A model generated the notes under the pieces. The model was given only the letters and a program-made list of their open reading frames with translations, was not told where the DNA came from and did not search any database. This document shows positions 40,178 through 48,396 of a stretch of DNA of 64,000 nt, piece after piece. How positions within the stretch are numbered: position 1 is the stretch's first letter; every line of letters starts with the position of its first letter. A program made the position numbers and the translations under genes. The stretch lies in contig NZ_JACCFJ010000001.1 in assembly GCF_013410345.1 (NCBI RefSeq), positions 4,253,001 to 4,317,000 on the forward strand, given 5' to 3'. Source of the stretch: Saccharopolyspora hordei (lineage in GTDB: Bacteria; Actinomycetota; Actinomycetes; Mycobacteriales; Pseudonocardiaceae).

Positions 40178-41514
40178 GGCTGACCTGGGCGCGTCCCGAG
40201 GACCTGCTCCCGCACGAGCTCGTCCAGTCCACTGTGGAGGGCAAGGACGTCACCGCGGTGCGCCGGCGGTGGGTCGCCGCCGGCGGTGACCCGGAACCCG
40301 CGGTCAGCGGCGCCGGTCCGCACCCGGCACCGCCGGAGCTGCGCGCGCTGGCGCGAACGCTGCTCGACGAGCTCGACGCGCTGCCCGCCGCGCCCGCGCC
40401 GGAGGAGCCGGACGAGTGGGAGGCGATCGTCGCGACGCTCCCACCGGCGCCGGACCTGCCGCGCCGGGACCGGGCCCGCGCGCTCGGGGCGTGGACCGGG
40501 CGCGCGGCCGGGTGCCTGCTCGGCAAACCCGTCGAGAAGGTCCCGCGCGAGGGCATCGAGGAGATCCTGCGCGCCACGGGACGCTGGCCGCTGGACCGGT
40601 ACTTCACCGCGGTCGGCCTGCCCGAGGACGTCGCGGCGCGCTGGCCGTGGAACCGGCGCTCCGCCCCCACCTCGCTGGAGGAGAACATCAGCGGGATGCC
40701 GGAGGACGACGACCTCAACTACCCGATGCTCGCGCTCACGCTGCTGGAACGGCACGGGCGCGGTTTCTCCACCGAGGACGTCGCGCAGCTGTGGCTGGAG
40801 GACCTGCCCGCGGGACGGGTGTTCACCGCCGAGCGCGCCGCCTACCGCAACCTGCTCGACGCCCGGCCCGTGCCCGAGACGGCCACCCACCACAACCCGT
40901 TCCGCGAGTGGATCGGCGCGCTCATCCGCACCGACGTGTTCGGCTGGGTCAGCCCCGGGGACGTGCGCGCCGCCGCGCGGATGGCGTGGACCGACGCCCG
41001 GCTCAGCCACACGCGCAACGGGATCTACGGCGCGATGTGGGCGGCGGCGCTGGCGTCCGCGGCCATGGTGTGCGACAGCGTCGACGAGGTCCTGGACGCG
41101 GCCGACACCGTGGTCCCGCCGCGCAGTCGGCTCGCCCGTGCCGTGCGCGTCGGACGGGACGCGGCCGCCCTCGGCGACGTGCGCAGCGGTCTCGACCGCC
41201 TGCACGCCGAGTACGGCGACCTGCACTGGGTGCACGTGCTCAACAACGCCGCGGTCATCGCGCACGCGCTCGCCAGCGGGGGCGGTGAGTTCGGCCCGAG
41301 CGTGTCGATCGCGGTCACCGCGGGCTGGGACACCGACTCCGCCGCGGCGACCGTCGGCGGTGTCGTCGGGGCCCTGCACGGGGTGGACGGCATCGGCGAG
41401 CGGTGGACCGCGCCGCTGGAGGACCGCATCGCGACCTCGCTGCCCGGCGGGCCGCGGCGCATCTCCGACCTCGCCGCGCGCACCCGGGCCCTCACCGCCG
41501 AGGAGGCCCGGTGA
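40174..41514 (+). CDS. ADP-ribosylglycohydrolase-family enzyme, divergent copy B
   Basis: 446 residues, coupled to copy A by an ATGA overlap. About 100 N-terminal residues come before the hydrolase domain. That domain has GAWTGRAAGCLLGKPVEKVP, where the usual GDALG aspartate is alanine, then EDDDLNYPMLALTLLERHG in place of TDDT, and a full third motif GWDTDSAAATVGGVVG. Two metal ligands are thus conserved and one position altered, a pattern I have seen in a separate sub-branch of the family. It is unlikely to be a duplicate of copy A. The two may act in sequence or on different anomers. Confidence 0.85.
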   Translation: MRLTWARPEDLLPHELVQSTVEGKDVTAVRRRWVAAGGDPEPAVSGAGPHPAPPELRALARTLLDELDALPAAPAPEEPDEWEAIVATLPPAPDLPRRDRARALGAWTGRAAGCLLGKPVEKVPREGIEEILRATGRWPLDRYFTAVGLPEDVAARWPWNRRSAPTSLEENISGMPEDDDLNYPMLALTLLERHGRGFSTEDVAQLWLEDLPAGRVFTAERAAYRNLLDARPVPETATHHNPFREWIGALIRTDVFGWVSPGDVRAAARMAWTDARLSHTRNGIYGAMWAAALASAAMVCDSVDEVLDAADTVVPPRSRLARAVRVGRDAAALGDVRSGLDRLHAEYGDLHWVHVLNNAAVIAHALASGGGEFGPSVSIAVTAGWDTDSAAATVGGVVGALHGVDGIGERWTAPLEDRIATSLPGGPRRISDLAARTRALTAEEAR

Positions 41515-41572
41515 CCGCCCGCGCCGGCGGGGACCGGCCCGCCGCCGACCACGCCCCGACTGGAGAGGCACG

Positions 41573-43540
41573 ATGACCTACGCGTTCGACCCGCTCGTCC
41601 CCCGCCCGATCGACCGCCCCACCGAGGTGCCGCTGGACGGGGACCTCACGCCCGAGCGGTCCCGCGCGCTGGACGAGGCGAAGATCTTCGCGGCCCCGGA
41701 CGACCCGGCGGACCGGCCCGCGTGGCGCCGGCGCCTGCACGCCTGGCGCGAGGACGCCCGGAGGCGCCACGCGTACTCCGGCGCCGTCTACGACCGCCCG
41801 GAGGCGGCCTGGGCGGCGCGCTGCCACACGGTCGCCCAGGTGTGGCTGTGGGACGAGCTGCTGTACTCGTTCGACGAACACCGCTTCACGCCCGACCGCT
41901 TCCTCACCGACGCGCGCGAGCGGTTCGGCGGCCTGGACGCGGTGGTGCTGTGGCACGCCTACCCGGTGATCGGGATCGACGACCGCAACCAGTGGGACTT
42001 CTACCGCGACGTCCCCGGCCTCGCCGACCTGGTCGCGGACCTGCACGAGGCCGGGCTGCGCGTGTTCGTCGACTACAACCCCTGGGACGTGGGCACCCGG
42101 CGGACCGGGGACGACATCGCCGAGCTCGCGGCCCTCGTCGCCGAGCTCGGCGCGGACGGCGTCTTCCTCGACACGCTGAAGAAGGCCGAGCCCGAGCTGG
42201 TCACGCAGCTGGAACGCGCGCGTCCCGGGATCGTGCTGGAGGGCGAGTCCAAGCTGCCGGTCGAGCGCATCGAGGACCACGCGAGCTCGTGGGCGCAGTT
42301 CTTCGCCGACTCGCCGGTGCCGGGCGTGCTGCGGGCGCACTGGTACGAGCGCCGCCACATGCAGCACCACGTGCGCCGCTGGCACCGGGACCACACCGAG
42401 GAGCTGCAGTCGGCGTGGCTCAACGGCGTGGGCGTCATGGTGTGGGAAGTGGTCTTCGGCGTGTGGGTCGGCTGGTCGCGCCGGGACGCCGCGACCGTGC
42501 GCCGCATGGTCACCGTGCAACGCGCGGTGGGCGACCTGCTGCTCGAGGGCACGTGGACCCCGCTGGCCGAGCTGGCACCGGGAGCGGAGGCCGCCGGCGT
42601 CCACGCGTCGCGCTGGAAGCTCGGCGACTGGACACTGTGGACGGTGGTGAACCGCCGCGAGGAGGACTACGCCGGTCCGGTCGTCGACGGACCGGTCATC
42701 GACCTGTTCGGCGACGGCGTGGTGCCCGCTCGCGGCATCGCGGCGCTGCTGCGCGTCGCACCGGGCGCCCCGGAACCCACGTGGCTGCCCGGGCTCCAGG
42801 CGGCCCTGCGGGAGATGCCGCACGACCCGGACCCGCGCTTCCCGCACCGGCTCGCCGTGCGCACGCAGCCACCGGCGACGACCGGTGAGCCCGATCCGGA
42901 CGCCGTCGTCGTCCCGGCCGGGCCGTACGTGCTGACCGTGCGCTACCGCGCCCGCGAGACCGGGATGTACCAGGGCGCGCCGTACGTGGACGAGTGGAAG
43001 CCGCTGCCGCCGCGCCTGCACGACGCGCGGACGCTGCAGCGCGACGGCGAGCTCGCCACCCCCGTCGCCGTCGCCGCCAGCGAGGTCACCAACCGCGAGT
43101 TCGCGGAGTTCCTCGACGCGACCGGGTACCGGCCGGCCGAACCGAACCGCTTCCTCGCCCACTGGTCCGGCGGACGGCCGGTGCCCGGGACCGAGGACCA
43201 CCCGGTGACGTTCGTCGACCTCGACGACGCCCGCGCCTACTGCGCGTGGCGCGGCGGGCGGCTGCCCACGGAGGACGAGTGGCAGCTCGCCGGCGAGACC
43301 GGACGGCTGCGGCGCGGTGAACCAGCGGTGTGGAACTGGACCGAGAGCGAGCACTCCGACGGGCGGACCCGGTTCGTCATGCTCAAGGGCGGCTGCGACC
43401 ACCGGGCCGACGGCGCCGACTGGTACTTCGACGGCGGCCGCCGAGGGCCGGAGCACAGCGCCAAGCTGCTGCTGCCCGGGCTCGGCCTCGCCCGCGGGGC
43501 CACCGTCGGCTTCCGGTGCGCGTGGGACGTGCGGTCCTGA
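41573..43540 (+). CDS. Glycosidase-like TIM barrel fused to an FGE/SUMF1-like domain
   Basis: 655 residues. The N-terminal 420 or so look like a glycosidase barrel: VVLWHAYPVIGIDDRNQWDF, then GLRVFVDYNPWDVGTR, GVFLDTLKKAEPELV with a candidate catalytic Asp, and LEGESKLP. A beta-rich linker follows. Residues 500-655 form a formylglycine-generating-enzyme-like fold (PVAVAASEVTNREFAEFLDA, RLPTEDEWQLAGETG, TVGFRCAWD). The catalytic cysteine pair of true FGE is missing; KGGCDHR has a lone cysteine where GGS is usual. I infer a non-catalytic binding module. GGAGAGG precedes ATG 41573. Last gene of the operon. Confidence 0.72.
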   Translation: MTYAFDPLVPRPIDRPTEVPLDGDLTPERSRALDEAKIFAAPDDPADRPAWRRRLHAWREDARRRHAYSGAVYDRPEAAWAARCHTVAQVWLWDELLYSFDEHRFTPDRFLTDARERFGGLDAVVLWHAYPVIGIDDRNQWDFYRDVPGLADLVADLHEAGLRVFVDYNPWDVGTRRTGDDIAELAALVAELGADGVFLDTLKKAEPELVTQLERARPGIVLEGESKLPVERIEDHASSWAQFFADSPVPGVLRAHWYERRHMQHHVRRWHRDHTEELQSAWLNGVGVMVWEVVFGVWVGWSRRDAATVRRMVTVQRAVGDLLLEGTWTPLAELAPGAEAAGVHASRWKLGDWTLWTVVNRREEDYAGPVVDGPVIDLFGDGVVPARGIAALLRVAPGAPEPTWLPGLQAALREMPHDPDPRFPHRLAVRTQPPATTGEPDPDAVVVPAGPYVLTVRYRARETGMYQGAPYVDEWKPLPPRLHDARTLQRDGELATPVAVAASEVTNREFAEFLDATGYRPAEPNRFLAHWSGGRPVPGTEDHPVTFVDLDDARAYCAWRGGRLPTEDEWQLAGETGRLRRGEPAVWNWTESEHSDGRTRFVMLKGGCDHRADGADWYFDGGRRGPEHSAKLLLPGLGLARGATVGFRCAWDVRS

Positions 43541-43548
43541 CCGGCAGC

Positions 43549-43797
43549 TCAGTCCTCGCCGGTGCTCTCCCAGCGGAACACGTAGGACATCGCGAAGCCG
43601 AGCAGGCCGGTGGCGCCGGCGACGACGGTCATCGCCGTCCCCAGCCCGTCCGCGGCACCGGAGACCAGCGCGGGGTCCGCGGTGAGCACGCCGACGGCCT
43701 GGGCGCCGACGACCGCGACGCCGAGCAGCAGGAAGACGGCCAGGCCGACCTTGAACAGCACCAGCAGGACCCGCCGGAGCGGTGGAGTGCGAGTCAT
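43549..43797 (-). CDS. Small two-helix membrane protein paired with the TRAP permease
   Basis: 82 residues. A basic start (TRTPPLRRVLLVLFK) leads into helix 1 (about 12-35); helix 2 is at about 52-75, before FRWESTGED. AGGAAGGG lies before ATG 43797, and the TRAP permease stop is 14 bases upstream, so the two are co-transcribed. A normal TRAP small subunit (DctQ) has four helices and about 160 residues; this is half that. It may be a reduced partner or an unrelated accessory. No family recognised. Confidence 0.6.
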   Translation of the reverse strand: MTRTPPLRRVLLVLFKVGLAVFLLLGVAVVGAQAVGVLTADPALVSGAADGLGTAMTVVAGATGLLGFAMSYVFRWESTGED

Positions 43798-43811
43798 CGT
43801 CAGATCCCTTC

Positions 43812-45155
43812 CTAGACGGGCAGCGGGAGCACGCCGGTGGCGATGAGCACGCCGATGACCAGCGTCGGCACCACGAACCACGTGAGGAGGCGGAGGAACG
43901 TGCGCGCGGGGTCGACACCGGCGATCCCGCTGGCGATGTAGATGGGCGCCGCGCCGGGCGGTGACGCGCCCTCGGTGGAGGCGAAGACGAGGACCACCGT
44001 CGCCGCCGCGGCCGGGGCGACGCCGGCGCTGGTCAGGGCGCTGAACGCGACCCCGCCGACCGCCGCGATGGTGGCGGTGGCGGTCAGCGGCGCGGCGATG
44101 ACCACGATGAGCACGCCCACCAGCGCGGCCATCACCCAGACCGGGGCGTCGATGCCGGCCGTGATCGCCGTCAGCTGGTCGACCAGGCCGAGCTCGCCGA
44201 GGCTGCCCGCAGCGGCGAAGGCGAACAGCAGGGTCGCGCCGATGACCGCGTACCGCGGCGCCATGTCACCGAGCACGTCGCTCCAGCCGCGCAGCGTGCG
44301 CGGCAGCCGCTTCCACCCGACCAGCACCGTGGCGAGGATGGTCAGCACCGGGATCCACACCACGATGCTGATGTCGTCCGCCGCCTCGCCGAGCCGGGAC
44401 TCCAGGAACCGCGCACCGACGTCGAGCGTCATGACCACCGGGACCGCGATGCCGAGGTACACCAGCAGCGAGCTCGCGCCCTCCCGCAGCGCCACGCGCA
44501 CCGGCGCGATCTCCGACCGGTCCATCGCCTCCACCCGGTACCGGCGCGTCCAGAGGAACACGACCACGAACCGGTGCAGCACCGTCCACAGTCCACCGAC
44601 GAAGGCGGCGACGAACAGCTCGTCGGCGGTGAGCACCGGCGCGACCGCGGCGGAACCGAGCAGCAGGAACATCGAGGAGCTGGGCGGGATCGAGATGCCG
44701 AGCCCGGCGTTGCCGGCCACCAGCGAGGCGGCCACGTCCGGTCGCCAGCGGGACCGGACCATCCACGGGATGGTGACCGAACCGACCGACGCGGCGATGC
44801 CCGAGCCCGACCCGGCGGGACCGCCGAGCAGCGCCGCGGTCGCGGTCGACACGTACGCCGATCCGCCGCGCAACCGGCCGAACACCGAGTTCAGCAGGGC
44901 GACCTGCCGGTCGATGAGCCCGAGCCGCGTCATCAGGTAGCCCATGAGGACGAAGGCCATGGCGGCGAAGACGACTTCCTCGGACAGCGCGTCGCTCAGC
45001 CCGGCCCAGGCCAGGCCCAGCGCGTCGGTGCCGCCGAAGAGGCAGACCACCGCGAACCCGACGAGCATCGCCTCACCGATGCTGCGCTTGAGCACCACGT
45101 TCCAGACGACGATCACAGCGATGTAGCACAGCAGTGCCCAGACGGCCAAGCCCAC
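43812..45155 (-). CDS. TRAP transporter large permease (DctM type)
   Basis: 447 residues with about 12-13 membrane helices. Blocks include EEVVFAAMAFVLMGYLMTRL, GGPAGSGSGIAASVGSVTIP, AGNAGLGISIPPSSSMFLL and a late GASPPGAAPIYIASGIAGVD, all consistent with DctM/IT-superfamily permeases. They import C4-dicarboxylates or similar acids with sodium. No DctP binding protein lies in the window. GTG 45155 has AAGGGAG eight bases upstream. It follows the lyase gene by 67 bases on the same strand, so it probably imports the acid that the CoA transferase and lyase degrade. Confidence 0.78.
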   Translation of the reverse strand: MGLAVWALLCYIAVIVVWNVVLKRSIGEAMLVGFAVVCLFGGTDALGLAWAGLSDALSEEVVFAAMAFVLMGYLMTRLGLIDRQVALLNSVFGRLRGGSAYVSTATAALLGGPAGSGSGIAASVGSVTIPWMVRSRWRPDVAASLVAGNAGLGISIPPSSSMFLLLGSAAVAPVLTADELFVAAFVGGLWTVLHRFVVVFLWTRRYRVEAMDRSEIAPVRVALREGASSLLVYLGIAVPVVMTLDVGARFLESRLGEAADDISIVVWIPVLTILATVLVGWKRLPRTLRGWSDVLGDMAPRYAVIGATLLFAFAAAGSLGELGLVDQLTAITAGIDAPVWVMAALVGVLIVVIAAPLTATATIAAVGGVAFSALTSAGVAPAAAATVVLVFASTEGASPPGAAPIYIASGIAGVDPARTFLRLLTWFVVPTLVIGVLIATGVLPLPV

Positions 45156-45222
45156 GACGAGATCTCCCTTGATCTTCAGGCTCCGGGTTCGGTTGTCGGC
45201 GGTCTGCCGAGGACGCGCTGCC

Positions 45223-46053
45223 TCAGCCGACCTCGTCGGCCAGCGCGAGCACGCGGCGCGCCCTGGCGACGACGGGAGCGTCGACGAAGCGCCCGTCCGG
45301 CAGGACGAGCGCGCCGACACCGTCCACCCCGGCCTGTTCCGCGGCGTCGACCACCGCGCGGGCACGGGTGATCTCGGCCTCGGTGGGCCGGAAAGCACGG
45401 CGGATCACCGGGACCTGCGCCGGGTGGATGGCGGTCCGGCCGAACATGCCGAGGTCGCGACCGCGCCGGCAGGACTCCACCAGCCCCGCCTCGTCGCGCA
45501 CGTCGGGGAACACCGACATGGGGACCGGCCCGATCCCGGCCGCCGCCGCGGCGAGCACGGCCTGCAGCCGCAGGTGGTCCAGGGCCGCCTCGCCGAGGGA
45601 CAGCTCGGCCACGAGGTCCTGCTCCCCCAACGCGATCCCCGCGGTGCGCGGGTGCGCGGCGATGGCGTGCGCGTGGGCGATGCCGCGCGCGGACTCCAGC
45701 AGCGCGAAGGCGGGCACCGGCCGGTCGCCGAAGACCTCGTCGAGCAGGTCCAGGTCGGTCGGTGACTCCACCTTCGGCAGCCGCACCGCGTCCAGGCCCG
45801 GCGCGCCGGCGAGGGCGGCCAGGTCCTCGCGGCCGCGCGCGGTCGCCAGGTCGTTGATCCGCACGTGCCACCGCGGTCCGCCGCGGGGCTGCGCCAGGTG
45901 GGCCACGACGTTCTCCCGCGCCTGGTCCTTGCGGCTGGCGTCGACGGCGTCCTCCAGGTCGACGATCACCACGTCGGCCCCGCTGGCGGCGGCTCTCGCG
46001 AAGCGGTCCGGCCGGTCGCCGGGGACGTAGAGCCAGCTGACCGGGGTGGTCAC
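45223..46053 (-). CDS. HpcH/HpaI-family CitE-like acyl-CoA lyase
   Basis: 276 residues. SWLYVPGDRPDRFARAAASG and VVIVDLEDAVDASRKDQARE start the CitE barrel; the metal-binding Glu and Asp are in FALLESARGI and IALGEQDLV, and GRTAIHPAQVPVI is the conserved end. Relatives cleave citramalyl-CoA, malyl-CoA or citryl-CoA to acetyl-CoA plus an oxo acid. Its GTG overlaps the CoA transferase stop by four bases, so the two form one pathway: activation to the CoA ester, then cleavage. A hydratase between them, expected for itaconate or mesaconate, is not in this window. Confidence 0.85.
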   Translation of the reverse strand: MTTPVSWLYVPGDRPDRFARAAASGADVVIVDLEDAVDASRKDQARENVVAHLAQPRGGPRWHVRINDLATARGREDLAALAGAPGLDAVRLPKVESPTDLDLLDEVFGDRPVPAFALLESARGIAHAHAIAAHPRTAGIALGEQDLVAELSLGEAALDHLRLQAVLAAAAAGIGPVPMSVFPDVRDEAGLVESCRRGRDLGMFGRTAIHPAQVPVIRRAFRPTEAEITRARAVVDAAEQAGVDGVGALVLPDGRFVDAPVVARARRVLALADEVG

Positions 46054-47237
46054 GCGACCACCCCCGCGCGGCGCAGCTCGGCGATCTCCTCGGCGTCGTG
46101 CCCGGCTTCGCGCAGCACCTCGTCGGTGTGCCGCCCCAGCGGCGGGCCGGGCCACCGCACCGCGCCGGGGGTGTCGGAGAGCCGGAACAGCACGTTCTGC
46201 AGGGTCACGGTGCCGAGCTCCTCGTCGGGCAGGTCGACGAAGGTGCCCAGCGCGGCGTACTGCGGGTCCTCCGCGATGTCGGAGACGTCGTAGACCGGCG
46301 CGATCGCGGCCTGCGCTTCGGTGAACGCGGCGATCACCTCCTCGGCGTCGCGCTCGGCGATCCAACTGGCCACCGCCTCGTCGAGCTCGTCGACGTGCGC
46401 CACCCGTCCGGCCCCGGTGGCGAACCACGGTTCGGCGGCCAGGTCGGGCCGCCCGACCAGGGTCATGACGCGTTCCGCGATGGACTGCGCGCTGGTGGAG
46501 ATCGCCAGCCAGCGGCCGTCGCGGGTGCGGTAGGTGTTGCGCGGGGCGTTGCTGTGCGAGCGGTTGCCGGTGCGCTGCGGGACCACGCCGAGTGCCTTGT
46601 AGGCGGTCATCTGCGGGCCGAGCAGGGCCAGGATCGGCTCGATGATCGCCATGTCGATGACCTGGCCGCGCCCGGTGCGCTCACGGGCCTGCACCGCGAC
46701 CATGATCGCGTAGGCCATGGCGAGGCCGGCGATGCCGTCGGCGAGCGCCAGCGGGGGCAGCACTGGCGGCCCGTCGGGCTCGCCGGTGCTGGCGGCGAAC
46801 CCGCTCATCGCCTCGGCGAGGGTGCCGAAGCCAGGGCGCTGGGCCATCGGGCCGAACTGCCCGAACCCGGTCATGCGGGCCACGACGAGCCGCGGGTTGA
46901 TCGCCATCAGGTCCTCGGGCGCGAGGTCCCACCGCTCGAGCGTGCCGGGGCGGAAGTTCTCGACCAGCACGTCGGAGGACTCGACCAGCCGCCGCAGCAC
47001 CGCCTGGCCTTCGGGCCGGGACAGGTCGACGGCAGCGGCGCGCTTGTTCCGCGACAGGGTCTTCCACCAGAGCCCCACCCCGTCCTTCGCGGCACCGTGG
47101 CCGCGGGCGGGGTCCCCGCGCCGCGGGTGCTCGATCTTGATCACGTCGGCGCCGAAGTCCCCCAGCAGCATCGCCGCGGACGGGCCGGCGAACAAGGTGG
47201 CGGCGTCGATCACTCGGAGCCCGCTCAGACTGGTCAT
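46050..47237 (-). CDS. CaiB/BaiF (class III) CoA transferase
   Basis: 395 residues. GLRVIDAATLFAGPSAAMLL, GADVIKIEHPRRGDPARGHG, SDVLVENFRPGTLERW and PGFGTLAEAMSGFAASTGEP are family blocks; the last includes the region of the catalytic aspartate. It moves CoA between carboxylic acids, probably from succinyl-CoA to an imported dicarboxylate. It is the first gene of a leftward operon (CoA transferase, lyase, TRAP permease, small protein). Its ATG lies nine bases from the GntR-type operator. Confidence 0.88.
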   Translation of the reverse strand: MTSLSGLRVIDAATLFAGPSAAMLLGDFGADVIKIEHPRRGDPARGHGAAKDGVGLWWKTLSRNKRAAAVDLSRPEGQAVLRRLVESSDVLVENFRPGTLERWDLAPEDLMAINPRLVVARMTGFGQFGPMAQRPGFGTLAEAMSGFAASTGEPDGPPVLPPLALADGIAGLAMAYAIMVAVQARERTGRGQVIDMAIIEPILALLGPQMTAYKALGVVPQRTGNRSHSNAPRNTYRTRDGRWLAISTSAQSIAERVMTLVGRPDLAAEPWFATGAGRVAHVDELDEAVASWIAERDAEEVIAAFTEAQAAIAPVYDVSDIAEDPQYAALGTFVDLPDEELGTVTLQNVLFRLSDTPGAVRWPGPPLGRHTDEVLREAGHDAEEIAELRRAGVVA

Positions 47238-47245
47238 GGCCGGAT

Positions 47246-47270
47246 AACTTATAAGATGTAAGTTGTAAGT
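47246..47270. promoter_or_regulatory. AT-rich GntR operator in the divergent promoter
   Basis: AACTTA (47246-47251) and TAAGTT (47259-47264) are inverted with seven bases between, and a third half-site GTAAGT follows. The inner CTTATAAG is itself a palindrome. This is one of the few AT-rich patches of the window and sits between the CoA transferase and gntR starts. Confidence 0.7.
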
Positions 47271-47346
47271 CAAGGGTCCGGCGGTTCCTCGGCCACGCGG
47301 GCGGTGCGGGATACTCGTGCGCAGACCGACGAGCCGAAGGACGGGA

Positions 47347-48018
47347 ATGCCAGGACCGAACCGCCCCCCGATGAGCAAGGCGGACTACGTCTACAGCGTT
47401 CTGCTGGAGGAGATCCGCAGCGCCCAGATCCCCGGCGGCACCCAGCTCAAGGCCGCCCCGCTGGCGAAGCGGCTGGGCGTGTCGGTCACACCGGTCCGGG
47501 AAGCCCTGCGGCGCTTGGAGAACGACCGGCTGGTCAGCTACCAGAGCCACCACGGCGCGACCGTGGTCGACCTCGGCGACGACGCGCTGTTCGAGTACTA
47601 CAACGTCCGCGCGGTGGTCGAGGGGCTCGGCGCCCGGCTGGCCGCCGACCGGATCAGCCCGCAGCAGCTGGCCCGGCTGCGCGAGCAGCACGAGGCGATG
47701 GTCCGCGACGCCGCCGCGGGCCACCGCGAGCGGCTCGGCGAGCAGAGCCAGGAGCTGCACCTGGCGATCGCCGACATCGGCGGTCCGGCGTTCCTCGGCC
47801 GGCACGCCCGCGCGGTCCGCAACAGCTACCCGGTGCCCTCCGACGCCTCGCTCTGGCTCGACGCGGAGTACACCCGGCGCCAGCTCGACGCGCACGCGGA
47901 GATCCTCGACGCGCTCGAGGCGGGCGACGGCGCGACCGCGGAGCGGATCATGGTCGACCACGTCCGCGCAGCCGGCGACCACCGCCTCAGCCAGCGGACC
48001 ACCGACCAACCCGCCTGA
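47347..48018 (+). CDS. GntR-family regulator, FadR/FCD type
   Basis: 223 residues. The winged helix is APLAKRLGVSVTPVREALRR after a short DYVYSVLLEEIRSAQIPGG. The C-terminal part is an FCD helical domain with metal-ligand-like residues (NVRAVVEGLGARLAADRI, ELHLAIADIGG, HAEILDALEAGD). It binds an organic acid or CoA ester. ATG 47347 has AAGGACGGGA upstream; ATG-like starts further upstream lack one. Divergent from the CoA transferase operon, it should repress that operon and itself. Confidence 0.86.
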   Translation: MPGPNRPPMSKADYVYSVLLEEIRSAQIPGGTQLKAAPLAKRLGVSVTPVREALRRLENDRLVSYQSHHGATVVDLGDDALFEYYNVRAVVEGLGARLAADRISPQQLARLREQHEAMVRDAAAGHRERLGEQSQELHLAIADIGGPAFLGRHARAVRNSYPVPSDASLWLDAEYTRRQLDAHAEILDALEAGDGATAERIMVDHVRAAGDHRLSQRTTDQPA

Positions 48019-48396
48019 CCCCCACAGCGGCGCGGGGACCACGCAAGGACCGACCGCCCGCCACACTGGACTGCGGCACGGCACTCCGATCGTGTCGGGG
48101 TGAAGGGCACCTCCCGCCAAACCGGTTGGTGGAAGGTGCCCTTCACCCCGTTCCGCCGGGGGCACGCGACCCTCGTCGCGCGGTGCGGGTCCCTCCCCCC
48201 CCCCGCGGCCGCGCGCGGCGCCGGGACTGACGCGACTCCGGTGGGAGTCGGCCGTCTGATCCCCGTTGCAGTTGCGGGACGTGTCAGGCGGAACTGACCA
48301 CTCACCCGCCACCAGCAGCGGCGCCAGTTCCGGGCGGAACCGACGTGCCCTCGGTCGTGGCTCCCGAGGGAGCGAGCTGAGCGGTCCGCGTCGGGC
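48019..48396. other. Intergenic stretch with hairpins, no gene
   Basis: About 378 bases between convergent genes. It contains the large hairpin repeat listed next and a smaller one (CGACTCC-GGTG-GGAGTCG at 48232-48249) near a C9-10 run at 48194. Nothing looks coding on either strand. Confidence 0.55.
48097..48149. repeat. GGGCACCT hairpin repeat, copy 2
   Basis: GGGGTGAAGGGCACCT and AGGTGCCCTTCACCCC are exact 16-bp arms. Inside the loop CCAAACC / GGTTGG pairs again, as in the copy at 23211. It could terminate gntR and the convergent gene. Confidence 0.75.

Noticed and set aside
38987-41514. Toxin-antitoxin or DraG-type protein modification control
   Set aside because: No ADP-ribosyltransferase partner is nearby, and both genes are embedded in a sugar-transport operon with coupled translation.
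40286-41572. Long in-frame extension before the barrel-FGE fusion
   Set aside because: The extension overlaps copy B of the hydrolase out of frame and is Arg/Pro-rich. GGAGAGG before ATG 41573 and the start of similarity there fix the real start.
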